Numbered from the stretch's first letter, positions 16,317-25,286 are shown. The stretch is DNA of 26,524 nt from Chara braunii (GCA_003427395.1 BFEA01000036.1:4205212-4231735); one strand, 5' to 3'. The notes: generated from the letters alone by a model not told the origin. Translations and numbers: made by a program.

Positions 16317-16454
16317 AAAAAATACACTCCAGACACGCCGCTGGCACTAGAGGCACAGCATGGCCGCGTAGTGACGGCCCCGACCACTGCCGCTCGACCT
16401 GACCGGAGAAAACCGTAGCAGGAAGCTAGCGAAGTCGTAGTATATATATATATG

Positions 16455-17226
16455 AGAATATAAAAGAAAAAAAAAAATTCGAATGTGTTCGGTTTTTATT
16501 TTTTGTAGACTTCGAAAGTGTTCTGGAAAGCGGCGGCCGCCACTGTTCCCGCCTTCGACAGCAGGGAAAATCACATGCGGCCCGAAGGTGTCACTGCTTC
16601 CGACTTTCCCAGGGAACTGGGCCTGCTGTTCGCCCACCAGTCGCTGCCCTCCCTAAATAATCGCCCGGACTCACAGGAGGGGCTATTTCCTCCTGTCCCA
16701 TAGAGTGGTGGTTTAAAAGATGGGAACCGGCCTTTTCAATAGAAATAGTCTGAAATACAAATTGAGGAATTAGTTTTTCTTAATAATATTGTATTTTTTA
16801 TAAGTTAATAATATTTTTATTATTTAATAAACATTATATAATTCAGATTCTTAAGTACATTCCACGCTCGACCACACCACAAAACGATTCACAGAGCTTT
16901 GGGAAGAGCTTCTTTTTCCTCTTCTTTTAAGTTTTTTTCTTTTCTTTCTTTTTTCTTTTATTTTAAACCAGAATGAATTCAGTGGAGACAAGCAGCGTAT
17001 GACAGACGCAAAGGTGTGCGCTCACCTTCATCGCATCATATTTGCATAAGAAGTACGCTCCATCGAGGCGAGTGCTTTTCGCAAATCTGTACAAGACAAT
17101 AACTCCCAAATTAATAATTATTAATTATCTTCACATTCATCGTTGACAACTTCACCAGCTTTTCCCCTTCTGCTATGGTCTCTGCTCGTTTGCTTCTCCT
17201 TCTCCCCTTGAAAATTTTTTGGCCTG
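16455..17226. other. No gene seen; AT-rich and TC-rich patches
   Basis: 16640-16722 includes the 25-bp inverted match to 14288-14312. 16740-16860 is very AT-rich (TTATTATTTAATAAAC and similar). 16905-16965 is a T/C-rich tract. TTAATAATTATTAATTA at about 17111 is a small AT palindrome. No protein is recognised. Confidence 0.45.
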
Positions 17227-17302
17227 TTTTTTTTTTTTTTTGAAAGCAAAGGCCCCATCTATTCTGGGGGGCAGACATCCGGTTGCCTATCACCGGCTAG
17301 CA
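17227..17302 (-). repeat. Tail family T, copy 4, with poly(A)
   Basis: On the minus strand GCCGGTGATAGGCAACCGGA leads to TGCCCCCCAGAATAGATGGGG and then 15 As (T15 at 17227-17241). It is the inverted counterpart of 15943-15996. The poly(A) directly after the hairpin again marks it as a retroelement 3' end. Confidence 0.7.
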
Positions 17303-17491
17303 TAGACTTAGGTTTGATAGTAAAAAAAAGTGGGAGAAAAAGACGACCAGCATATCACAGCCATATCCCTCGCAGAGTGAGACAGTTATACTTTTCTTTT
17401 CTTTCACCTTCTTCCTTGTACAACTTTTCCTCCTTTGTTCAACCAAAGTCGGTGATACATACAGTGTGTAGGATTCAGATGCAACAGGGAT
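17303..17491. other. No gene seen
   Basis: This is short unique-looking sequence with A-rich and TTCTTT tracts. Confidence 0.4.
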
Positions 17492-17591
17492 CACCGCACC
17501 ACTCGCCAAACACCAACACTTTAACAGGACGAGCCACAGGTCCAGACTCCAGGAACATTAAAAATGTTGGGGTTTGGCGAGTGGTGAGGCG
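17492..17591. repeat. Inverted repeat with 26-bp arms
   Basis: CACTCGCCAAACACCAAC in the left arm (17492-17517) pairs with GTTGGGGTTTGGCGAGTG in the right arm (17566-17591), 23 of 26 positions overall. The loop is 48 nt. It is likely a small fold-back element. Confidence 0.75.
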
Positions 17592-17594
17592 GGC

Positions 17595-17764
17595 GCCAAA
17601 GCGCGTGTGCTATCTTCGCTCAAGAGAAGGCGCACACAGATTACTCTTCCTCGTCCTCCCTACAAATGAAGAGAAATTTCCTCACTTTGCCTTTGCTATC
17701 TTCTGACAAAGTTGAGCGAAGATAGCACAGTCGATGAACCGCCAAAGCGCCTGTGCTATCTTCG
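17595..17764. repeat. Triplicated motif in mixed orientation (fold-back remnant)
   Basis: GCCAAAGCGCGTGTGCTATC with TTCGCTCAA occurs at 17595-17623. TTGAGCGAAGATAGCACA (17712-17729) is its inverted partner. GCCAAAGCGCCTGTGCTATC with TTCG (17741-17764) is a third copy in direct orientation. The first two bound a 117-bp segment, as in a MITE; the third suggests a nested or tandem event. Confidence 0.75.
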
Positions 17765-18338
17765 GACAATCTGTTCATGCTGCTTTCAAATCAAAGGGTG
17801 AAAACCGGCCACAAGACAGGACAGGAGGGAGAATAGGAATCAAAAAGAAGTAGCAAAATGCAGAGGACAACGGGGAGGAGGAGGATAAGCAGCAGCAACA
17901 GGAGGAGGCGGAGAGGCGGAGGAGTCTGGCCCATAGCCAGATCCGTACCGTGAATATGGACCTCATACCCAAAACGACTTCATGCACATCACATAAGTTG
18001 TTTTCGATCAGGAAAGCCCAGCCGTTAGGCCATTGCTCACACTACGACTTTTTCGACTCAGCTCTGGACGAGATTGCAGTCGGGTGCATCCAGGTCCGTC
18101 CATAATTGCAGTCCGATACACTGACAAAAGTGCTAGTGTGCGTACGCCCATAGTGCCGCAAAATGTGAAGAACCGCTGTCCGGCTCATGGGTACACCCGA
18201 CTGAGAACAACCATTGTGCGTCACACTGGAGCACCGTGCTGAGACCCTACCACTGTCCGCTCATGTGCCGCCTATGGATGGAGTCCCCTATTGAGACCCT
18301 ACTGGGCTGTAAGTGGTGGTAGGACCCTTGCTTGGATG
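17765..18338. other. No gene seen
   Basis: Purine-rich GGAGGAGG stretches lie at about 17820-17925. TTGCAGTC.G and GAGACCCTAC words are repeated around 18070-18300. A minus-strand frame of 60 codons at 18042-18224 has no known domain. Confidence 0.4.
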
Positions 18339-18634
18339 TCACTGTGCATTGTACCCATCCGCCTGAATAGCCCGCCTGAGAAGAGTTACAATGCCATTTG
18401 TTTGGGCTTGAAAGGTCTGTGTGTCATTCATGAACGGCGTCTTATTCCGTGCCTTCCAAGTCACTTCCATGATTGTACCCCTGCAGACCAGGGGTACGTA
18501 GCCCCAGCCTTTGGCCCGGCAGGCATAGCCGGTGCCTTTTTCCACGCTTCACAGTGGGATAGAACCTTGTCCAGGTTCATGAGCTTAAAGCGCCAGTACA
18601 TGGCCCCAGCCAAGTTGAGAGTCCGATTGAGCCT
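18339..18634 (-). pseudogene. Coding-like remnant in two overlapping frames
   Basis: On the minus strand one frame is open from 18634 to TGA at 18461, with an internal ATG at 18601 followed by YWRFKLMNLDKVLSHCEAWK. A second frame, offset by one base step, is open from 18545 to TGA at 18339 and reads balanced sequence including GYVPLVCRGTIMEVTWKARN. Both have protein-like composition, and they overlap at 18461-18545. A frameshifted coding remnant of about 90-100 residues, or two exon pieces, would explain this. I recognise no family, and chance cannot be excluded. A 116-codon plus-strand frame (18291-18641) competes with it. Confidence 0.25.
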
Positions 18635-18831
18635 CTACTAAAATTTCAGAGGTTCGCACGCCATCGAAAGAAAAAAAAAAATGATGGTGGGCGGCCTCCG
18701 AAAAGGGCCCGCGGCCAATGGCTGGCATATATTGGTGGTTTAAGCGACACTAAACAGTTAATTGATAAGCCATGATTTAGAGACAGCCATAGCAGCACTG
18801 GGACCAAGATTTGGGACATTTTGCCACTTAC

Positions 18832-18932
18832 CATCTTCACCCGAATAGAATATACGGTCATTATCGCTGTATCTAGACTGAAAGTTGCCCTACGTACAGC
18901 TGTAATAATCGCCGTTCTATTCGGGGAAAGAC
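18832..18932. mobile_element. Palindromic MITE-like element, copy 1
   Basis: The left end CATCTTCACCCGAATAGAAT is mirrored by GTTCTATTCGGGGAAAGACG at the right. Inside, CGGTCATTATCGCTGTATCT then AGACTGAAAG lies opposite ACGTACAGCTGTAATAATCG. The arms (about 40 nt) match imperfectly around a short centre. The same order of motifs occurs at 19775-19870 and 20392-20482, and single arms at 3059, 5642 and 9042, defining a family. Confidence 0.75.
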
Positions 18933-19773
18933 GTAGTGAGATCAGCGACGGCCAAGACTACAGTTCATGGTAATGTCATCTGTCTGCAATTCACTGAAAG
19001 CGAAGATAGCCCTGATGCAACTCGTCGAATGAAATTTGTGAAATCATGAACACAGAAAGGCATGGGTAGGTCCTCAAATGGGCTACAGGACGGCTGCAAA
19101 GAATGAGCCCTTGCGTGGCCCTTATCAGACATGCACATGTTCTGGGCTGAGGCCCTCAGCAAGCCCAGTGCCCGCCCTTCGTGAAGGCGGGCCTGAATAT
19201 TCACGAGAAGCCAAAATATGACGTTTTTTCATATGTGGGTACTCAGGCAGTGGCAGCACGCCAGTTGGTTGAGAGGAAGCGTGAGCCTCCCTGTGCTCCG
19301 CCGTACAGTTGAGCCCAGGCCGTGGTAGTTGCGCCTGGGCACACATGCACACAATGCTAGGCAGAGACATCACAAATTGGCTATTGGCCTACAGAAAAGC
19401 AGCATTGTCGACGTATATACCCCGGGTCCTGTGCAAATGCAGCAAACGTCCCAAGTCTGAAAATACTGGCCGTGCCCAACTGTAAAGGGCCCAGGCCCTC
19501 AACTGCGCAGCTGGGGCCTGACCGGAGGCTACTGGAAGATTCCCAGCCAGGCCGCACGCAGCCAAACAGAGGCTTCCACTTCCATATAGGGAAGGAGGCA
19601 GCCAGGGCCAGGGATTCTGGCACACGCAGGCATTGTGGTCACAATGCTGTGTTGCTGTGCGAGAGGCTGCGTGCTGCGTTAGCGGCCAGCGCGCGTCCGG
19701 GCGCGTGTGAGGTGAGAGGGGCGCTGCTGGGCAGCGGAGCGCAAGCAGCCATAGCCGGGCTGCAGGGCGCTAC
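18933..19773. other. No gene seen
   Basis: The stretch is GC-balanced. A plus-strand frame (19472-19990, 172 codons) runs through the next palindromic element, so it is not a plausible gene. Two minus-strand frames of about 80 codons (19381-19625) overlap in different phases. No domain is recognised. Confidence 0.45.
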
Positions 19774-19774
19774 T

Positions 19775-19870
19775 GTTTTCACCCGAATACAACGTACGGT
19801 CATTATTGCTGCATCTAGAAGTTGCATCAAATACAGCTATAATCACCGTACGTTCTATTCGGGTGAAGAC
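19775..19870. mobile_element. Palindromic MITE-like element, copy 2 (best preserved)
   Basis: The left arm GTTTTCACCCGAATACAACG with TACGGTCATTATTGCTGCAT pairs with the right arm, whose reverse complement is GTCTTCACCCGAATAGAACG followed by TACGGTGATTATAGCTGTAT. The arms are 43 nt with about seven mismatches around a centre of about 10 nt (AGAAGTTGCA). No transposase is nearby and no target-site duplication is evident. Confidence 0.85.
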
Positions 19871-20391
19871 GGTAGGGGGTTAAGGGCGATCGGTGGTCTT
19901 GAGGAAGGAGGCGAGTGTGGGTGGTCAGGGTCTGATGAGGGGAGACGAGATACGTACCTTGTGCATGAGGGAGGTCGGCTATGGTGTTGACAACATGTAC
20001 ATTGGTCTTCAAAGTCAAAGTCAGCCTGTTGCCCGAATGCGGATGTAGTAGGATAGGCAAGTAGTGTAGGCTGGGCGCTGGGCGCCAGACAGAGAGGGCT
20101 TGAACATTGGCTCATGAGTTCATTGTATTGCTCTTATTTGGATGGAATCTCGGTGCATTTGTGGTCCCTGCTTGTACGCGACTACTTGGACATCTGTATG
20201 ATTTCGCAAATTGGCTTTCTGTATATCGTTCTCACTCATATTCCTTGCACGGCTGTCAAAATAAAAAGAAAAGAAAAAGGAAAGAACTCGAAAGAGGGTA
20301 AAAACCCTTTTAAATTTTTGAGAAAGGCAAAAAAAAAAAAAAACAGCATCAGTAGGCTTGGAAGTTCAAACCGACTTGCCGACCAACAACC
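19871..20391. other. No gene seen
   Basis: Short frames only. An A-rich tract lies at 20258-20345 just before MITE copy 3. Confidence 0.5.
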
Positions 20392-20482
20392 ATATTCACC
20401 CAGATAGAACGCCGGGTCATTATAGCTGTATCTGGAACAACTACAGTCTAGATGCAGCAATAAAGTCAGGGCTTCCTGTAAA
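20392..20482. mobile_element. Palindromic MITE-like element, copy 3
   Basis: ATTCACCCAGATAGAACGCC with GGGTCATTATAGCTGTATCT forms the left arm. ACAGTCTAGATGCAGCAATA with AAGTCAGGGC forms the right arm, whose reverse complement reads GCCCTGACTTTATTGCTGCA. The right outer end lacks the GGGTGAAT terminus, so this copy is partly eroded. Confidence 0.7.
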
Positions 20483-21064
20483 TCGATGTGTTTGTTTTGC
20501 ACCTGTAAAATAACTACCACTTTTTCGTACTTGTCTATTGCTTGTGTTTTACGAGTAATTTGACCTACTCTCGACATGTCAACGTGTTCTGCATGTGACG
20601 TGCGAATACCTTGTGACAACATACTACTACTCTTAGGGTTATTCCCCCCTGGTCTGCTTTACGCTGGGACGGACAGATCCATTCTCCATGGACGTCCAAA
20701 CCTGGATGTGAAGCAGGGCATTCCGGACAGCTGGGAGAGTCCCGTACATCTGGGTGTGAAGCAAATAGGCACATCGAGCATGTGTCCGGCAATAGGGTAA
20801 CAAAATAATAACAAAGCAGTAACAGCTACAAAAAAGATGAAAAGGGAAAATTTGTTTCTTGAGATGCCCTAGTAGGTGTAACTACCTTCTTCCTCCGAAT
20901 GTAACATGCCCTAGTTATGAATGCTTACAAGCCACCTTTCCGGTTCCATACAGTCAAAATGAGGGCGCTTTATATTCGATGGAAGACAGTAGTCAGGGTT
21001 CAAACGCTGCCTTGCTGAGCTGCAGCGACCCATTTAAAGGAGGCACTCATTTTGCAATGAAAAA
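20483..21064. other. No gene seen
   Basis: GGATGTGAAGCAGGGCATTC and GGGTGTGAAGCAAATAGGCA near 20703 and 20753 form a diverged direct repeat. No protein is recognised. Confidence 0.4.
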
Positions 21065-21077
21065 CAGTGGATAAAAC

Positions 21078-21142
21078 ATGGCTGCTTGGCTGCTTGGCTC
21101 GCTTGACAATGCAGTGGCTGCTTGGCTCGCTTGACAGTGCAG
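21078..21142. repeat. Tandem duplication of about 32 bp
   Basis: GGCTGCTTGGCTCGCTTGAC followed by AATGCAGT recurs 30-odd bases later as the same sequence followed by AGTGCAGC. An extra GGCTGCTT precedes the first copy. Confidence 0.8.
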
Positions 21143-21303
21143 CCCAGGCAAGTGGCCCGGGGGTTCGCCTACATGGCGCACCCGTCCAGGGAAAATCAGC
21201 CTTCTTTCGTTTGTCTTTCTTTGGGGCGGGGTGTGGTGTTTTCCCGTGCATGCCCAGACGAGCCCAAATCCGGGCTCCTTTCCTTCTTTGGGTGTTGACT
21301 GTC

Positions 21304-21367
21304 AAGGGGGGGGGAAGGGGGGGTAGAAATTGGTTTTTAAGGGGCTAATGGGGTTTCAAGGGGGGCG
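21304..21367 (+). other. G-run cluster (possible G-quadruplex)
   Basis: Runs of ten and seven Gs (about 21305-21323) are followed by GGGG at three further places up to 21366. Four or more G-runs within about 60 nt could form a quadruplex. Homopolymer G runs are also prone to assembly error. Confidence 0.5.
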
Positions 21368-21499
21368 CATTCGTCTGATGCTGTTGCTTTTTGTCGTATC
21401 TGCGATTCCGAGAGGAATCTGATGTTACCCTCAGCCAAAAGTCGTTTGTATTGCATATCTACTATCTACATAACAATTCACCCCCCTTTTTTATCTTTC

Positions 21500-21524
21500 T
21501 TTTTTTTTTTTTTTTTTTTTTTTT
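21500..21524. repeat. T-rich homopolymer followed by GC-rich hairpins
   Basis: About 25 Ts are followed by GTGCTGGGTATGCCTGGAAC and the hairpin GAACCCTGCACGGGGTTC (about 21540-21557). A minus-strand poly(A) retroelement end is possible, but this tail is not family T. Confidence 0.5.
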
Positions 21525-22714
21525 CGTGCTGGGTATGCCTGGAACCCTGCACGGGGTTCACGCCCGGCCGCGCACCCAGGCATGTATTCGGGCACAACTT
21601 GGTGCCCGGGCACCTGGCCAAACAGACTAGGGGTACAACCGTACAACCATATAACATTCACACAGCGTACAGCTCATAGTTTCCGAGGTTTTGTTTTATT
21701 TTAGCAGGCGCTTTCTAGCTGCAAATTCTTGTTTGCATTTCATATCAATCTTCGAAGCGCAGCAACACATGCTCGACACGAAGTGCGACACATGCTCGAT
21801 GTGCCTAGCACAGGGCTATAGCTGAGAAGAGACTGTCAATACAGGAGGTAGGAACTGAGAAAGGAGGGAGAAATACAGACACCAACAAGGGCAAAGGGAC
21901 TTAGAGATCAATCACCTGTCCAGAAGGGTGGAGAAATTGACGTCAGGAAGCCGCGCCGCAAACAGTTCTACCTGCATCATGAAGAGCAAACACACACACA
22001 CCCGCATGACCAAACAAGACAACAGCACCCAGATTATGACTGAATTGTGCATGCCTCGAACTCATAATACACAGGTTAACAGTTCGGCTCCTGCCAAGTT
22101 CTACAAGATTGCCTTAAGAAAAGAAAAAAAAAACACCTGTGCTGACACAGAAATGAATGCAGGCAAACCACTCATACATGGCTGGAGAGAGAGGCTCACC
22201 GGTATATAGCTGCGTGTAGCCACCAGTTATGGACAGACAGCATTCAGTTCCAGCTCATGCTGATGGACAGCAGCACTGGCTTCGAGCCAGGATTACTGCA
22301 CTTGAGGTTAGCATTTGAGTTCGGGGAGCTAAGAGGAGATGCTGGGCGAGAGTAAGGTCCGCAGCATAATTGGGCAGAGGAGCACTTAACATGGGCGCCA
22401 TAGGTGGGAGACTGCACTGCCACTGGCTGCGCATGACTGCAATCTGCTGCAGTTCACCAGTTATTATCAGAGAGGTGTAATCACCCGCCACAACACAGAT
22501 TCAGAACACTGCTGATTTCTGGGTTTTGCCGTTTATGCCTTCCTGAGATCCCCGCGTTGTGCCGAGTTTTCTAAGACTGTGTGTGTGTGCGTGCTTGCTG
22601 ATCCGTGTGCCAGTCTGAGTGCACGTCTGCCTGAGCATGTGTCTGGCCCGACAGGGCCACATGTGTTGTGAGGCCCGCTGGGCCGGTACTTTGGCCGTGA
22701 CTTTGAGGGTTGCA
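21525..22714. other. No gene seen
   Basis: Contains GCCCGGGCACC and CATGCTCGA repeats (about 21600 and 21770-21800), ACACACAC at about 21990, and a short GTGTGTGTG at 22577. Frames of 80-93 codons on either strand show no domain. Confidence 0.45.
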
Positions 22715-22818
22715 GCGGGGAAAACACTCGAGCACCGGGCATTAGGCGCGCAACACTTAGGGCAGCGGGGGGAAAACACTCAAGTAGCAGGTAGGCCAGT
22801 ACCACTCAAGTAGCGGTA
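22715..22818. repeat. Short diverged repeats (GCGGGGAAAACACTC / CTCAAGTAGC)
   Basis: AGCGGGGAAAACACTCGAGC near 22716 returns as AGCGGGGGGAAAACACTCAA near 22763. ACTCAAGTAGC occurs at about 22778 and 22804. Confidence 0.6.
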
Positions 22819-23636
22819 GATGTGTCTGGAACTGAAGGCAGAGCAGAAGACGACAAAAAGTTGGCATTTTTAGAGGCCCAGTAGCAGTAGGCTAGAGGTA
22901 GGCATGTACCAGTTCAAGTAGCCTGAGTCTAACGCTTGTGCGGATGATATCAGAGAGTGCAATGATGTTTCCCTTTGAAACGGAGGTGATACCGTTTGCT
23001 TGGAGGCCGCGCGGTCTGGAACTCACCTCCCAAGAGGCAAGCGGACCACTATATCTCCGGGTAGAGCGCTGAGCTCTACCTCATTTGCGGTATACAACTT
23101 GGGTGTCATGCCACTTGAGCGGGTGCTGGTTCTCAGAGTGCTGCCTGGGAGGGAGGAAGGGAGCTGGGCGCTCTGCCTGCCTATGGCGAGCAGCCCAGCT
23201 TGAGGAGGAAGAAGGGGGCATAGGAGGAGAGTGGTGAGGTACCTACCTGGCTACGGTGGACACCATCAACATCACCTTGTTAGGCGCTGCATCTGGAAGG
23301 CCCCAGTGGGGGTAGTGCCGCACCAAGGAAGCTTCAAGGCAGAGCCAGGCGTGGCGGCCTGAAGAGCAGCGGCCATAAGCCCATAGCTGCTTTGTGTTGT
23401 CTTTGCGTTGTCTTTTGCACAGCAACGGACTTTTATGTTCTGGACTATTCCTCTACATTTTCTCTCTCATACGTCGTCCCCGTCTTCGCTCCTCACCACT
23501 TATGGCTATATCCCCATGTCTGTGGTCTGCAGGGAGGGGTTTTCAGCTAGGAATGGCTGCCCTCTTCGCTGGTTTCAGTCATTGTTGTGAGTGCATCGTC
23601 TATGCCCGAGTCATATGGGTCAAGGTCGATTGTTTT
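22819..23636. other. No gene seen; one perfect short hairpin
   Basis: GGTAGAGCGCTGAGCTCTACC (about 23060-23080) pairs eight bases on each side. Frames of 60-100 codons show no recognisable protein. Confidence 0.45.
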
Positions 23637-23772
23637 GAGACCTCCGCTGCATTCTTTCCATGTCTCTTTTCACTCTCGTGGTTCCTTCCTTCCTAGGATT
23701 GCCTGAGACTTCCGCTGCATTGTCTTCATGTCTCTCTTCACTCTCGTGATTCCTTCCTTCTGCGTATTGCCT
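23637..23772. repeat. 68-bp tandem duplication
   Basis: GAGACCTCCGCTGCATTCTT then CATGTCTCTTTTCACTCTCG (from 23637) is repeated as GAGACTTCCGCTGCATTGTC then CATGTCTCTCTTCACTCTCG (from 23705), each ending CCTTCCTTC. The units differ at about ten positions. Confidence 0.8.
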
Positions 23773-24007
23773 ATCTGTTGATAGGTATGCATCACCCACT
23801 GACTACTCATTCAGAACAAATTTACAAAACCAAAAACAATTTTAAAAAAGAGGATTTCTGGTCACACCTCTTCTCTTCATCTTTTCCAGAATAGTGAAAG
23901 GCATTTCACGATGCAGACCCCAAATTCGAATCTCAGGGTCGAAGCCCCCAAGCCAAAAGAGGCTAGGTCGGCCAGATTCAGGAAGGTTACGGTTGGGTAC
24001 CCCAGAG
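23773..24007. other. No gene seen
   Basis: Short unique-looking sequence with an A-rich patch (about 23817-23850). No coding or RNA feature is recognised. Confidence 0.4.
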
Positions 24008-24145
24008 GTCACGTCCAACAGGTACCCAGTCAACAATCACATCCCATAGGCAAAAGTCACGTCTCACAATCAAAGGTCATATCCCACAGGCAAGGGACAC
24101 GACCCAGGATCAAAGGTCACGTCCCGCAGGCCCAAAACCAGCAGC
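24008..24145. repeat. Degenerate 20-bp tandem motif
   Basis: Words close to AAAGGTCACGTCCCACAGGC occur about six times (for example at 24004, 24050, 24072, 24110) with alternating CAATC and AGGC endings. Similarity between units is moderate and there are no unique spacers. Confidence 0.6.
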
Positions 24146-24491
24146 ACACCAAGAAAAATGCAGGGAGGTACCGGGCCTCAACATTCTGAAGCAAACAGGC
24201 CGCTGGCAGCCAGTACCGGGTCCAAGTCAAGCCAAGAGAAACAGAGGCTGGGACGAGTAAGGGTTCAGTCCAAGCCAATATAAGGACTGACCAGCCTCAT
24301 TTCGAACAGATTGCTCATTCGCAAGAAGTGTGGAAGTGTTGCTGGGCGATTGCGCGCTATCTGCACGTAGCATGCGCTGGAGCCCTGGCTGGGCAGTGCT
24401 GTGCAGGGGAAGGAAGGCGGCCATAGCCGCACAGCTAGTAGTAGGAGGTAGAGCTGAGTGGTAGCGGATGTGTCCAGAGTCAAGATCTTCA

Positions 24492-24493
<2 letters not shown>
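24146..24493. other. No gene seen
   Basis: Two overlapping minus-strand frames of 65-75 codons have no recognisable domain. GGAGGTAGAGCTGAG precedes the GA repeat. Confidence 0.4.
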
Positions 24494-24574
<81 letters not shown>

Positions 24575-24575
24575 N

Positions 24576-24624
<49 letters not shown>
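24494..24624. repeat. GA microsatellite of about 131 bp with an internal N
   Basis: The alternating GA run is interrupted only by one undetermined base at 24575. Its assembled length may be unreliable because it approaches short-read length. Confidence 0.95.
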
Positions 24625-24627
<3 letters not shown>

Positions 24628-25139
24628 GAGACCGAGAGGGAGAGTCGCCTACCTGGACGAGGATGCTGGATTTGGGTTGCTGAACTCTGCGCTAATGAGC
24701 GCTTGGTGACTGGAACTCTGAAACTGTTTAATAAATTAATATGATAATTCGTTGGAATTTCTAAGCTGCGCTAATCTGGACTTTGCATCTCTGGTCTCCA
24801 GTGTGGATTTTGTGTGATCTCTCAATGTGTGTACGTGCCTGAGGTGACGAACTGAGTGGTTGAATGCAATAGGATTGCTTGGAATTTGGTCTTCAACTAG
24901 GGTTGCATACCTGCCGACCGCCGACCCCGACTGTCAACCGTTTTCCAGCTGACTAGTAGGGCCGACCGGTCGGCAGTCTGCCAACCAGTCAGAAAGCAGC
25001 CATCCACTGATTTTTTTTCAAATCTGAGTTGGGGGCTGTACTGCGCTTGCTGAGTACAGCCCAAATCCGCTGAGAACCTTTCGCGGATTCGAAGCGGGGT
25101 ATGGGGGGTTGGGGCACTTGAACTATGCCCCCAATGGAA
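24625..25139. other. No gene seen
   Basis: CCGACCGCCGACC repeats lie near 24917 and a perfect palindrome GCCGACCGGTCGGC at 24961-24974. A minus-strand frame of 107 codons (24897-25220) runs into the tRNA and is not credible as a gene. Confidence 0.45.
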
Positions 25140-25234
25140 CGGAGGATATGGGATTTGAAGTTTGAACCCATGATACAATCTTGTTGTATGTTGATTTAGC
25201 AAATCAATGCCTTCAGCCACTCAACCATACCTCC
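25140..25234 (-). tRNA. tRNA-Ser(GCT), mitochondrial/bacterial type, with enlarged T loop
   Basis: On the minus strand the cloverleaf is acceptor GGAGGTA paired with ATCCTCC (five of seven pairs), D arm GTTGAGTGGCTGAAGGC, anticodon stem TTGAT/ATCAA around TTGCTAA (anticodon GCT, 25200-25198), long variable arm ATACAA/TTGTAT, T stem ATGGG/CCCAT, and G as discriminator (25140). The class II variable arm and G73 fit serine. From memory it closely resembles plant mitochondrial trnS-GCU. The T loop is 14 nt, TTCAAACTTCAAAT, apparently a duplicated seven-base loop. That would disrupt the elbow, so I call it a nuclear mitochondrial insert rather than a working nuclear tRNA. Confidence 0.75.
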
Positions 25235-25286
25235 GGGGAAAAACGGGATTTGAACCCGCGACTTCTGGCGTGACAGACCAGCCATC
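25235..25286 (-). pseudogene. tRNA-Asp(GTC), 3' two-thirds only
   Basis: Directly upstream of the tRNA-Ser on the same strand: anticodon stem CTGGT/GCCAG around CTGTCAC (anticodon GTC, 25274-25272), variable AAGTC, and T arm GCGGG-TTCAAAT-CCCGT with a normal seven-base loop and a TTTTCCC acceptor strand. The D arm and 5' acceptor strand are missing. The sequence passes instead into a G-rich minisatellite at about 25286. It is truncated and non-functional. Confidence 0.7.

Larger units (their letters stand above)
16010..16454. mobile_element. Hammerhead-bearing inverted repeat (fold-back element)
   Basis: Read outward from a 22-nt centre (16189-16210), the two arms match. The minus arm GATTATCACTTAC with TTCTACAGACTGT and GTTTGTCACAGCC corresponds to the plus arm GACTATCACTCAC with CTCTACAGACTGT and GTCTGTCACAGCC. 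Similarity is clear over about 90-105 nt per arm. Further out it fades, but both arms end in a 13-15 nt AT run (16010-16024 and 16441-16453). The minus arm contains the complete hammerhead; the plus arm contains its decayed counterpart. No protein is encoded. I infer a small non-autonomous element. No target-site duplication was identified. Confidence 0.7.

Noticed and set aside
19925-19955. Second hammerhead candidate at a CTGATGAG box; also CTGATGA at 8352, 11815, 12270 and 13490
   Set aside because: None has a paired helix II followed by GAAA, so the core is incomplete.
19472-19990. 172-codon plus-strand frame as a gene
   Set aside because: It runs straight through the palindromic MITE at 19775-19870 and has no recognisable domain.
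24008-24145. CRISPR-like array of 20-bp repeats
   Set aside because: The units are degenerate and contiguous, lack unique spacers of constant length, and the context is eukaryotic.
25140-25234. Functional nuclear tRNA-Ser gene
   Set aside because: The organelle-type sequence, 14-nt T loop, two acceptor mismatches and neighbouring truncated tRNAs argue for a nuclear copy of organelle DNA.
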